64,000 nt of DNA, from NCBI GenBank assembly GCA_002387845.1, contig DGLB01000057.1, positions 9,425 through 73,424 of the forward strand. Direction: 5' to 3'. The position numbers and the translations under genes are program-made. Positions within the stretch are counted from its first letter, which is position 1, and each line of letters starts with the position of its first letter. Source of the stretch: Stenotrophomonas maltophilia. GTDB lineage: Bacteria > Pseudomonadota > Gammaproteobacteria > Xanthomonadales > Xanthomonadaceae. Below, piece after piece: positions 26,412-33,342 of the stretch. Under the pieces are notes generated by a model. It worked only from the letters and a program-made list of their open reading frames with translations. It ran no database searches and had not been told where the DNA came from.

Positions 26412-26475
26412 GCACCGTTCAGGCGCAGCCCGCCCCTCCAGCCAGCCAAATCAACAACTTGTGAAGCCCGAAAAG

Positions 26476-26492
26476 TTGGCACGGGGATTGCT
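26476..26492 (+). promoter_or_regulatory. Sigma-54 promoter of glnA
   Basis: TTGGCACGGGGATTGCT matches the -24/-12 consensus TGGCACG-N4-TTGCW without mismatch. The invariant GG ends at 26479 and the GC at 26491, exactly 12 bp apart, predicting a transcript start near 26503, about 28 nt before the glnA start codon. Confidence 0.92.
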
Positions 26493-26530
26493 CTATCTAC
26501 CCAGGCAATCACCCATTCGAGGTTTCACCG

Positions 26531-27940
26531 ATGTCCGTGGAAAACGTTGAGAAGCTGATCAAGGACAACCAGATCGAGTTCATCGACCTGCGCTTTGTCG
26601 ATATGCGTGGCGTCGAGCAGCACGTCACCTTCCCGGTCAGCATCGTGGAACCGTCGCTGTTTGAAGAAGGCAAGATGTTTGACGGCAGCTCCATCGCCGG
26701 CTGGAAGGGCATCAACGAATCGGACATGGTCCTGCTGCCGGATCCGGCCAGCGCCTACGTCGACCCGTTCTACGCCGACCCGACCCTGGTGATCAGCTGC
26801 GACATCCTCGACCCGGCCACCATGCAGCCGTATGGCCGCTGCCCGCGCGGCATCGCCAAGCGCGCCGAGGCCTACCTGAAGTCCTCCGGCATCGCCGAAT
26901 CGGCCTTCTTCGGCCCGGAACCGGAATTCTTCATCTTTGATTCCGTGCGTTTCGCCAACGACATGGGCAACACCTTCTTCAAGGTCGACTCCGAAGAGGC
27001 CGCCTGGAACACCGGTGCCAAGTACGACGGTGCCAACAGCGGCTACCGTCCGGCCGTGAAGGGCGGTTACTTCCCGGTTCCGCCGACCGACTCGCTGCAC
27101 GACCTGCGCGCTGAAATGTGCAAGACGCTGGCCCAGGTCGGCATCGAAGTCGAAGTGCAGCACCACGAAGTGGCCACCGCCGGCCAGTGCGAAATCGGCA
27201 CCAAGTTCAGCACCCTGGTGCAGAAGGCCGACGAACTGCTGCGCATGAAGCACGTCATCAAGAACGTCGCTCACCGCAACGGCAAGACCGCCACCTTCAT
27301 GCCCAAGCCGATCGTCGGCGACAACGGCAGCGGCATGCACGTGCACCAGTCGCTGTCCAAGGGCGGCACCAACCTGTTCTCCGGCGACGGCTACGGCGGC
27401 CTGAGCCAGCTGGCGCTGTGGTACATCGGCGGCATCTTCAAGCACGCCAAGGCCATCAACGCCTTCTCCAACTCCGGCACCAACAGCTACAAGCGTCTGG
27501 TTCCGGGCTTCGAAGCCCCGGTGATGCTGGCCTACTCGGCCCGCAACCGTTCGGCCTCGTGCCGCATTCCGTGGGTCTCCAACCCGAAGGCGCGTCGTAT
27601 TGAAATGCGCTTCCCGGACCCGATCCAGTCCGGCTACCTGACCTTCACCGCGCTGATGATGGCCGGCCTGGACGGCATCAAGAACCAGATCGACCCGGGC
27701 GCACCGAGCGACAAGGACCTGTACGACCTGCCGCCGGAAGAAGAAAAGCTGATTCCGCAGGTCTGCTCCTCGCTCGACCAGGCCCTGGAAGCGCTGGACA
27801 AGGACCGTGAATTCCTCAAGGCCGGCGGCGTCATGAGCGACGACTTCATCGACGGCTACATCGCGCTGAAGATGCAGGAAGTCACCAAGTTCCGTGCGGC
27901 GACCCACCCGCTGGAATACCAGCTGTACTACGCCAACTGA
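26531..27940 (+). CDS. glnA: Type I glutamine synthetase (469 aa)
   Basis: Dodecameric GS-I enzyme making glutamine from glutamate, ammonia and ATP. Family blocks present: DGSSIAGWKGINESDM, FGPEPEFFIFD, HHEVATAGQCEIG, KTATFMPKPIVGDNGSGMH and the arginine/glutamate segment RRIEMRFPDP. The adenylylation loop is DKDLYDLPPEE with Tyr398 (Tyr397 without the initiator Met), so the enzyme should be under GlnE control through the PII protein encoded downstream. Transcription is from a sigma-54 promoter with NtrC sites, and the PII and ammonium-transporter genes follow. Confidence 0.98.
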   Translation: MSVENVEKLIKDNQIEFIDLRFVDMRGVEQHVTFPVSIVEPSLFEEGKMFDGSSIAGWKGINESDMVLLPDPASAYVDPFYADPTLVISCDILDPATMQPYGRCPRGIAKRAEAYLKSSGIAESAFFGPEPEFFIFDSVRFANDMGNTFFKVDSEEAAWNTGAKYDGANSGYRPAVKGGYFPVPPTDSLHDLRAEMCKTLAQVGIEVEVQHHEVATAGQCEIGTKFSTLVQKADELLRMKHVIKNVAHRNGKTATFMPKPIVGDNGSGMHVHQSLSKGGTNLFSGDGYGGLSQLALWYIGGIFKHAKAINAFSNSGTNSYKRLVPGFEAPVMLAYSARNRSASCRIPWVSNPKARRIEMRFPDPIQSGYLTFTALMMAGLDGIKNQIDPGAPSDKDLYDLPPEEEKLIPQVCSSLDQALEALDKDREFLKAGGVMSDDFIDGYIALKMQEVTKFRAATHPLEYQLYYAN

Positions 27941-27950
27941 GCAACCAGGT

Positions 27951-27990
27951 GGCGACGACGAAGGGCATCCCTCCCACCTTCGTCGTCGCC
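27951..27990 (+). terminator. Perfect 14-bp hairpin after glnA (attenuator or processing site)
   Basis: GGCGACGACGAAGG at 27951-27964 pairs perfectly with 27977-27990 around a 12-base loop, starting ten bases after the glnA stop. No T run follows, so full intrinsic termination is unlikely; it may reduce read-through into glnK or protect glnA mRNA ends. Confidence 0.6.
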
Positions 27991-28243
27991 ATCGCCTTGC
28001 GGCTGGGGAGCCGCAACGCACGCACCACCGCACCACGCACCACCAGGGGCAAGAGAGACCGGACGCTGCATGGGCCTTCCTCCCTCCCGCGTCACCGCTG
28101 GCGTCGCCCGTAACGGGCGTCGGCACGGCGTGGTCCACGCATCGTTCGGCGCGACAACCGGCGGCCATGTGCAAGTGGCCGCCGGTTGACCTGACGCTGG
28201 CCTGCTGCGGCAGGCCGGTTCCATCCACCATCGGGACATGCGC
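27991..28243. other. glnA-glnK spacer, no gene seen
   Basis: The 250-bp gap holds no supported ORF. It contains small hairpins (for example GGCCTGC..GCAGGCC at about 28198-28216, just before glnK) but no recognisable sigma-54 promoter or NtrC palindrome, so glnK-amtB may rely on read-through from glnA or on an unrecognised promoter. Confidence 0.5.
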
Positions 28244-28582
28244 ATGAAACTGATCTCCGCCATCATCCGGCCGTTCAAGCTCGACGAGGTCCGCGAGGCC
28301 CTCTCCGACGCAGGCGTGTCGGGCATCACCGTGACCGAAGTGAAAGGCTTCGGCCGCCAGAAGGGCCATACCGAGTTGTACCGCGGCGCGGAGTACGTCG
28401 TGGATTTCCTGCCGAAGATCAAGATTGAAACCGTGGTCACCGACGACCGCCTGGACGCGGTGGTTGAAGCGATCCAGAACGCGGCCGGCACCGGCAAGAT
28501 CGGTGACGGCAAGATCTTCGTTACGCCTGTGGAACAGGTGGTGCGCATCCGCACCGGCGAAATCGGCGCAGACGCGCTCTAA
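28244..28582 (+). CDS. glnK: PII nitrogen regulatory protein GlnK/GlnB (112 aa)
   Basis: Begins MKLISAIIRPFKLDEVREAL; this start is used because GGGA lies seven bases upstream and it gives the standard 112-residue PII length (an ATG six bases earlier has no space for a ribosome site). Tyr51, the uridylylation site, lies in the T-loop GHTELYRGAEYVVDFLPK, and the B/C-loop signature TGKIGDGKIFV is intact. PII senses 2-oxoglutarate, ATP/ADP and glutamine (via GlnD) and controls NtrB, GlnE and AmtB. Adjacency to amtB supports the name glnK over glnB. Confidence 0.95.
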   Translation: MKLISAIIRPFKLDEVREALSDAGVSGITVTEVKGFGRQKGHTELYRGAEYVVDFLPKIKIETVVTDDRLDAVVEAIQNAAGTGKIGDGKIFVTPVEQVVRIRTGEIGADAL

Positions 28583-28603
28583 CTCTCACTCGGAGTCCCC
28601 ACC

Positions 28604-30043
28604 ATGAAGACCTCTTTGTTCACCGGGTGGCAAGTCCGGTTCCACGCGGTGTGCCTGATGATGCTGCTCAGCGCGCTGGCCGTGGGCGCATTCTCCAGCA
28701 CCGCACATGCCCAGGCCCAGGTGGCCCCGGTCGCGGAAGAAAACGTCGCCGTTGAGCCGCTGCCCGATCCCGCCGCCGCAACCGCGGCCGCAGCACCCGC
28801 CGCAGAAGCGGCTGCCGCACCCAGCTTCGACCATGGCGATGTTGCCTGGATGCTGACCTCCACCCTGCTGGTGCTGTTGATGGTGGTGCCCGGCCTGGCC
28901 TTGTTCTACGGCGGCCTGGTGCGTTCCAAGAACGTGCTTTCGGTGCTCAGCCAGATTCTGGTGGTGTTCTCGCTGGTGCTGATGCTGTGGGTGGCCTACG
29001 GCTACAGCGCGGTGTTCAGCGAAGGCAATGCCTTCTTCGGCTCGTTCACCCAGTTCGCCTTCCTCAAGGGCTTCGCGCCCGACTCGGTCGGCAACACGCC
29101 CATTGCCGGCCTGCCGGACTATCTGTTTGTTGCCTTCCAGTCCACGTTTGCCGGTATCACCACCGCGCTGATCGTGGGTGCCTTTGCCGAGCGCATCAAG
29201 TTCAAGGCCGTGCTGCTGTTCTCGGCCCTGTGGTTCACCCTCAGCTACATTCCGATGGCCCACATCGTGTGGGGCGGCGGCTACCTGGGTGAAATGGGGG
29301 CCATCGACTTCGCCGGCGGTACCGTGGTCCACATCAACGCCGGCGTGGCCGGTCTGGTCGCCGCGTACTTCGTCGGCAAGCGCATCGGCTATGGCCAGAC
29401 CGCGCTGAAGCCGCACAACGTGCCGTTCACCTATATCGGCGCGATGCTGCTGTGGGTGGGCTGGTTCGGCTTCAACGCCGGCTCGGCCGCTGCCGCCGAC
29501 ACCGTCGCCTCGCTCGCCTTCATCAACACCATTCTGGCCACCGCCGCTGCGGTGCTGGGCTGGACCCTGGTGGAAGCGGTGAGCAAGGGCAAGCCGTCCG
29601 CACTGGGTGCCGCTTCGGGTGCCGTGGCCGGCCTCGTCGGCATCACCCCGGCCTGCGGAACCGTCGGTCCGCTCGGCGCGATCGTCATCGGCCTGGTCGC
29701 CGGTGTGGTCTGCGTGTGGGGCGTGACCGGCCTGAAGCGCCTGCTGCGCGTGGACGACACCGCTGACGTGTTCGGCGTGCACGGCATTGGCGGCATCGTC
29801 GGTGCCATCCTCACCGGTGTGTTCAGCGCGCAGTCGCTGGGTGGCACCAAGGCCGACCTGGATATCGGTCACCAGGTGTGGGTGCAGGTGGTCAGCGTCG
29901 GCTTCACCATTGTGTGGTGCGCTGTCGTCACCGCCGCCATCCTGCTGGTGGTCAAGCTGGTGGTCGGCCTGCGTGTCACCGAAGAAGCCGAACGCACCGG
30001 CCTCGACGTGACCTCGCACGGCGAGTCCGCGTACGAAGCCTGA
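28604..30043 (+). CDS. amtB: Ammonium transporter AmtB (479 aa)
   Basis: A cleavable-type signal (VCLMMLLSALAVGAFSSTAHA) and an Ala/Glu-rich periplasmic spacer (~residues 38-75) precede an 11-helix Amt domain. Signature segments include ALFYGGLVRSKNVLS, FAERIKFKAVLLFSALWFTL, the first pore histidine in VVHINAGVAGLVA and the second in DVFGVHGIGGIVGAIL. GlnK blocks this channel in nitrogen excess. Twenty-one bases separate it from glnK. The operon ends at two REP repeats and a strong terminator. Confidence 0.96.
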   Translation: MKTSLFTGWQVRFHAVCLMMLLSALAVGAFSSTAHAQAQVAPVAEENVAVEPLPDPAAATAAAAPAAEAAAAPSFDHGDVAWMLTSTLLVLLMVVPGLALFYGGLVRSKNVLSVLSQILVVFSLVLMLWVAYGYSAVFSEGNAFFGSFTQFAFLKGFAPDSVGNTPIAGLPDYLFVAFQSTFAGITTALIVGAFAERIKFKAVLLFSALWFTLSYIPMAHIVWGGGYLGEMGAIDFAGGTVVHINAGVAGLVAAYFVGKRIGYGQTALKPHNVPFTYIGAMLLWVGWFGFNAGSAAAADTVASLAFINTILATAAAVLGWTLVEAVSKGKPSALGAASGAVAGLVGITPACGTVGPLGAIVIGLVAGVVCVWGVTGLKRLLRVDDTADVFGVHGIGGIVGAILTGVFSAQSLGGTKADLDIGHQVWVQVVSVGFTIVWCAVVTAAILLVVKLVVGLRVTEEAERTGLDVTSHGESAYEA

Positions 30044-30055
30044 TACGGGTAACAC

Positions 30056-30129
30056 GTAGTGCCGGGCCATGCCCGGCAACCGCAACCAACCCGAACGAAA
30101 CACGGTAGTGCCGGGCCATGCCCGGCAAC
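30056..30129. repeat. Two direct REP/SMAG-like repeats after amtB
   Basis: GTAGTGCCGGGCCATGCCCG.. occurs at 30056-30080 and again, identical over its 25 bases, at 30105-30129, 49 bp apart in the same orientation. Each is a palindrome with the GTAG terminus. Confidence 0.85.
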
Positions 30130-30173
30130 CCCAGCAATCCCAGATACAAGAAACGAGAGAGAGAAGCTGTCTT

Positions 30174-30210
30174 GACCGGCGATTCCCAAGATCGCCGGTC
30201 TTTTTCTTTC
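30174..30210 (+). terminator. Rho-independent terminator after amtB
   Basis: GACCGGCGAT (30174-30183), a seven-base loop, ATCGCCGGTC (30191-30200), then TTTTTCTTTC. A perfect 10-bp stem plus T tract that should end the glnA-glnK-amtB transcript. Confidence 0.93.
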
Positions 30211-30247
30211 GTTCGCACCGCACGCCCCAATCGGCCACAATCGGTGC

Positions 30248-30988
30248 ATGCGCCGATTCCATCTCCCGCTCGCATTCCTCGCCACGCTGCTGCTCACCAG
30301 CTGCGCCACCACCGACATACGCAGCCCGCTTGCTACCTGGGTGCCGTCGCCGAACCACAACGAACGCAAGCCGGTCATCATCGTCCTGCACCACACCGAC
30401 CAGGACAACGTGCAGCAAAGCCTGCACACACTGCGTACTGCCAACAGCGGCGGCAAGGTCAGCTCGCATTACCTGGTTGGTTCCGACGGCCACATCTATC
30501 AACTGGTCGCCGACAACCGCCGCGCCTGGCATGCCGGGGGTGGGCGCTGGGGATCGCTGGGCGACCTCAACTCGACCTCCATTGGCATCGAAATCGACAA
30601 CGACGGCAAAAGCCCGTTCGCGCCAGCACAGATCGCCGCACTGATCCGCCTGCTTGAGGATGTGTGCGTGCGCCTGGACATTCCGCGCAGCCAGATCATC
30701 GCGCATGCGGATCTGGCTCCCACCCGCAAGAGTGACCCGAGCCGATACTTCCCGTGGCAGCAGCTGGCCGAAGCCGGCTTCGGCCTGTGGCCGCGGCTGA
30801 GCGATGGGCCGGCACCGGCCGGGTTTGATGCGGTGTTGGCGCTGCGCGCGTTCGGCTATTCGCTGGCCAATCGTGAGGCGGCGATTGGTGCGTTCCATCG
30901 GCGCTTCCGTGGCCGCGACGATCTGCCGCAGGTGCTGGATGAGGAAGACGCCCGCATTCTGCATTCGCTGTTGCTGCAGATGCGCTGA
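30248..30988 (+). CDS. N-acetylmuramoyl-L-alanine amidase lipoprotein, AmpD/AmiD type (246 aa)
   Basis: Lipoprotein signal with lipobox LTSC (Cys19). The amidase_2 domain follows: VIIVLHHTDQDNV (first zinc His), SSHYLVGSDGHIYQLV, AWHAGGGRWGSLGDLNSTSI, GIEIDND, and IIAHADLAPTRKSDPSRYFP with the second zinc His and Asp. This matches AmiD, an outer-membrane amidase that cleaves the bond between MurNAc and L-Ala in murein or anhydro-muropeptides. A C-terminal ~60-residue peptidoglycan-binding-like helical region (GFDAVLALRAFGYSLANREA) completes it. Its stop codon lies inside a REP doublet. Confidence 0.91.
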   Translation: MRRFHLPLAFLATLLLTSCATTDIRSPLATWVPSPNHNERKPVIIVLHHTDQDNVQQSLHTLRTANSGGKVSSHYLVGSDGHIYQLVADNRRAWHAGGGRWGSLGDLNSTSIGIEIDNDGKSPFAPAQIAALIRLLEDVCVRLDIPRSQIIAHADLAPTRKSDPSRYFPWQQLAEAGFGLWPRLSDGPAPAGFDAVLALRAFGYSLANREAAIGAFHRRFRGRDDLPQVLDEEDARILHSLLLQMR

Positions 30989-31047
30989 CGCGCATGGCGC
31001 GTCACTACAGCGCTGACCTCCCGTAGTGACGCGCCATGCGCGTCAGC
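30984..31047. repeat. REP doublet (REPIN), core ACGCGC-ATGG-CGCGT
   Basis: GCTGACGCGCATGGCGCGTC.. (30984-31008) and its exact inverse ending at 31047 (second unit starts with GTAG at 31023), 14 bp apart. It starts inside the stop codon region of the amidase gene. Confidence 0.8.
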
Positions 31048-31121
31048 GCGGACCTCAACCCGCCCAGCCACGTACGACGTGGCCCTACAATCAAGGGTTC
31101 AAGCCGCAACGCAGAGAACCC

Positions 31122-32273
31122 ATGAAGGTCCAGCGCCCCATCCATGCCCTCCTGGCCCTGGCCTTCCTGGCCGGCTGCACCACCACCGCGCCGCGCACCG
31201 ACGCACCGGCACCGACGAAACCCGCCGCCAACCCCTACGCCAAGGCCGCCTGGTCGGCCTTGCCCGCGGTGACTGACGCCGACCTGCAAGCCGGTTACAC
31301 CGCTTGGCGCAGCGCCTGCACCCGCTTGAAGTCGGACGCCGTCTGGGGCCCGGTCTGCACGGCCGCCCCGGCCGCAAACGCCAGCGCCACCGACATCCGC
31401 ACCTTCCTGCAGTCCAATCTCGACGTCTACGCCCTGCGCGCCGGCGGCCATAAAGCCGACGGCCTGATCACCGGCTACTACGAACCGGTCTACACCGGCA
31501 GCCTGACCCGCACCGCCACGGCAACCGTACCGGTCTACGGCGTGCCCACCGACATGGTCAGTGTGCAGCTGGACAGCCTGTACCCCGAACTGAAAGGCAA
31601 GCGCCTGCGCGGCCGCGTCGAAGGCCGCGTGCTCAAGCCCTATGACGATGCCGCCACCATCAGCGCCAAGGGGGCCAAGGCCCCCGTGCTGGCCTGGCTG
31701 ACCCACCCGATGGACCTGCAGTTCCTGCAGATCCAGGGTTCCGGCCGCATCCGTCTGAATGATGGCCGCCAGCTGCGCATCGCCTACGCCGACCAGAACG
31801 GCCACCCGTACCGCCCGATCGGCCGCTGGCTGGTAGAGCAGGGTGAGCTGAAGAAGGAAGACGTCACCATGGACGCCATCCGCGCCTGGGGCGAGGCGCA
31901 CCCCACCCGTGTGCCGGAACTGCTGGCCAGCAATCCCAGCTATGTGTTCTTCACCCAGGGCCCCGCGGGCGAAGAAGGCCCGCGCGGCTCGTTGAACGTG
32001 CCGCTGACCGCCGGCTACAGCGTCGCCGTTGACCGCACCGTGGTGCCGCTGGGCAGCCTGCTGTGGCTGTCCACCACCCGCCCGGACGGAAGCCCCGTGG
32101 TACGCCCGGTGGCCGCGCAGGACACCGGCGGTGCCATCGCCGGCGAAGTACGCGCCGACCTGTACTGGGGCACCGGCGACGCCGCCGGCAAGCTGGCGGG
32201 TGACATGAAGCAGAAGGGCAACCTCTGGCTGCTGTGGCCAAAGGGTGCCCCCATGCCCAACCACGGCGGCTGA
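31122..32273 (+). CDS. mltA: Membrane-bound lytic murein transglycosylase A (383 aa)
   Basis: Lipoprotein signal MKVQRPIHALLALAFLAGC (Cys19), then the MltA barrel: GLITGYYEPVYTGSLTRTAT, VPVYGVPTDMVSVQLD, PVLAWLTHPMDLQFLQIQGS and the C-terminal 3D domain GSLLWLST..VAQDTGGAI..VRADLYWGTGD, which contains the catalytic Asp. MltA cleaves the glycan strand with formation of 1,6-anhydroMurNAc at the outer membrane. The upstream amidase gene makes a small murein-degradation pair. The start at 31122 is the one that gives a proper lipobox. Confidence 0.95.
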   Translation: MKVQRPIHALLALAFLAGCTTTAPRTDAPAPTKPAANPYAKAAWSALPAVTDADLQAGYTAWRSACTRLKSDAVWGPVCTAAPAANASATDIRTFLQSNLDVYALRAGGHKADGLITGYYEPVYTGSLTRTATATVPVYGVPTDMVSVQLDSLYPELKGKRLRGRVEGRVLKPYDDAATISAKGAKAPVLAWLTHPMDLQFLQIQGSGRIRLNDGRQLRIAYADQNGHPYRPIGRWLVEQGELKKEDVTMDAIRAWGEAHPTRVPELLASNPSYVFFTQGPAGEEGPRGSLNVPLTAGYSVAVDRTVVPLGSLLWLSTTRPDGSPVVRPVAAQDTGGAIAGEVRADLYWGTGDAAGKLAGDMKQKGNLWLLWPKGAPMPNHGG

Positions 32274-32311
32274 AACGCGCTACGCTCGGCACCGCCAAAC
32301 CAAACCCCGCG

Positions 32312-32336
32312 GTAGCGCCACGCCCTGCGTGGCTGC
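32312..32336. repeat. Single REP/SMAG-like element
   Basis: GTAGCGCCACGCCCTGCGTG.. palindrome between mltA and the next gene; core differs (CCACGC/GCGTGG) from the GCCGGGC type. Confidence 0.7.
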
Positions 32337-32361
32337 ACCCTCAACCGCAGCAAGGAAGCCC

Positions 32362-32898
32362 ATGCCCGTCGTCCTGACCCTCTTCCTCATCGTGTTCCTG
32401 TTGGAGCACTACGTCATGCTCCGCTGGAACCCGGTCTACTGCACCACCGGCCTGCGCATCTTCAGTGTCACCCTTCCGGCCCCGGCAGACGCCCGCGCCC
32501 GCCTCACCCTCAACACGCTCGAGCCTGACACCCGGCCACTGCACTGGCTGCCCCTGGCCTTCCGCCGGTTACCCGGCGGCCGCATCGCCTTCCGCTCCAG
32601 CTTCGTGCCGCACCTCACCATGCGTCGCCACTACCCGGTCATGCGCGGTCTCGTGGAGGTCGATGCGCGCCGCAACCAGGTGCGCGTGATCGGACTGCTG
32701 AACTGGAACGTGCCGGCGTTCCTTCTCGCGCTGCTGGTACTGGCCGTGATCATGCCCGGCACCTGGCCCATGCTGCTGACCGTCATCGTGTTCGTGATGG
32801 GTTACTCGGTCCAGCGCAACGCCTTCCTGGGGGTTGTCGAGGCGCTGCGCACCCAACTGTCGGGCGCGCCGCCCCACCTTCTGCTGAAGACCGCGTAG
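32362..32898 (+). CDS. Small membrane protein of unknown function (178 aa)
   Basis: AAGGAAG lies upstream of the ATG at 32362. The protein starts with a hydrophobic segment (MPVVLTLFLIVFLLEHYVML), has a soluble middle with an RLPGGRIAFRSSFVPHL block, and two further hydrophobic segments near residues 115-155 (AFLLALLVLAVIMPGTWPML, LTVIVFVMGYSV). No domain was recognised. The stop codon TAG is part of the GTAG end of a REP element. Confidence 0.72.
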   Translation: MPVVLTLFLIVFLLEHYVMLRWNPVYCTTGLRIFSVTLPAPADARARLTLNTLEPDTRPLHWLPLAFRRLPGGRIAFRSSFVPHLTMRRHYPVMRGLVEVDARRNQVRVIGLLNWNVPAFLLALLVLAVIMPGTWPMLLTVIVFVMGYSVQRNAFLGVVEALRTQLSGAPPHLLLKTA

Positions 32899-32918
32899 AG
32901 CCGGGCTTGCCCGGCTGA
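32895..32918. repeat. REP/SMAG-like element overlapping a stop codon
   Basis: GTAGAGCCGGGCTTGCCCGG.. begins one base before the TAG stop of the membrane-protein gene, so the repeat supplies the stop codon. Confidence 0.8.
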
Positions 32919-33342
32919 CACACCTCAATGCGGAAGTCCATTTGAGCTTCTGCGCGGTCGGCTAGGCGGTTGAGTACATCAGGAACGAGTCGCTCGGCCC
33001 ATCCCACCACAAAGCAACAGACCACAAGCCGCGCGACGCCGCCGTAGATCTTGCTACCTATTATCTGATGCCCGCAATGAAGCAAGGTTTGCGCCGCCCG
33101 CGCCGAATTGCCAGAGCTGTCGGTATTCTCGGCGCTCCAACCCATCCAGACGTCGGATTCTGGATAGGTCCATGCGCTAAAGGGCCGATCATTGCCATCG
33201 GCAGTCGTCTTGCGACCGACTCTACCCCTCCGGGTTGCGCGCGCGATCCATGGGGGCATCCGGACCGCGGAGAGGGTGCCGCCCGGGATGCGCGAGTGTT
33301 ACGCAGGGCGCGTTATCTACGGGATTCCCGCGCCACGACCCA
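32919..33342. other. 424-bp intergenic stretch, weak minus-strand ORF only
   Basis: Lower in GC than its flanks. The only notable frame is on the minus strand starting at 33259 (MPPWIARATRRGRVGRKTTA...), which has a balanced composition (e.g. MGWSAENTDSSGNSARAAQT) but no stop before it runs through the REP element into the neighbouring gene. It may be a decayed gene fragment. No domain was recognised. Confidence 0.3.

Noticed and set aside
28100..28243. Possible NtrC or sigma-54 site before glnK
   Set aside because: GGCACGGCGTGGTCC resembles half-sites but has a 3-bp instead of 4-bp spacer, and no GG-N10-GC promoter pair was found.
26525..28369. A 614-residue minus-strand open frame over glnA and glnK
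   Set aside because: Antisense to glnA with no recognisable motif.
28586..30964. A 792-residue minus-strand open frame over amtB and the amidase gene
   Set aside because: Antisense to two confidently identified genes, including across a terminator; composition is typical of a shadow frame.
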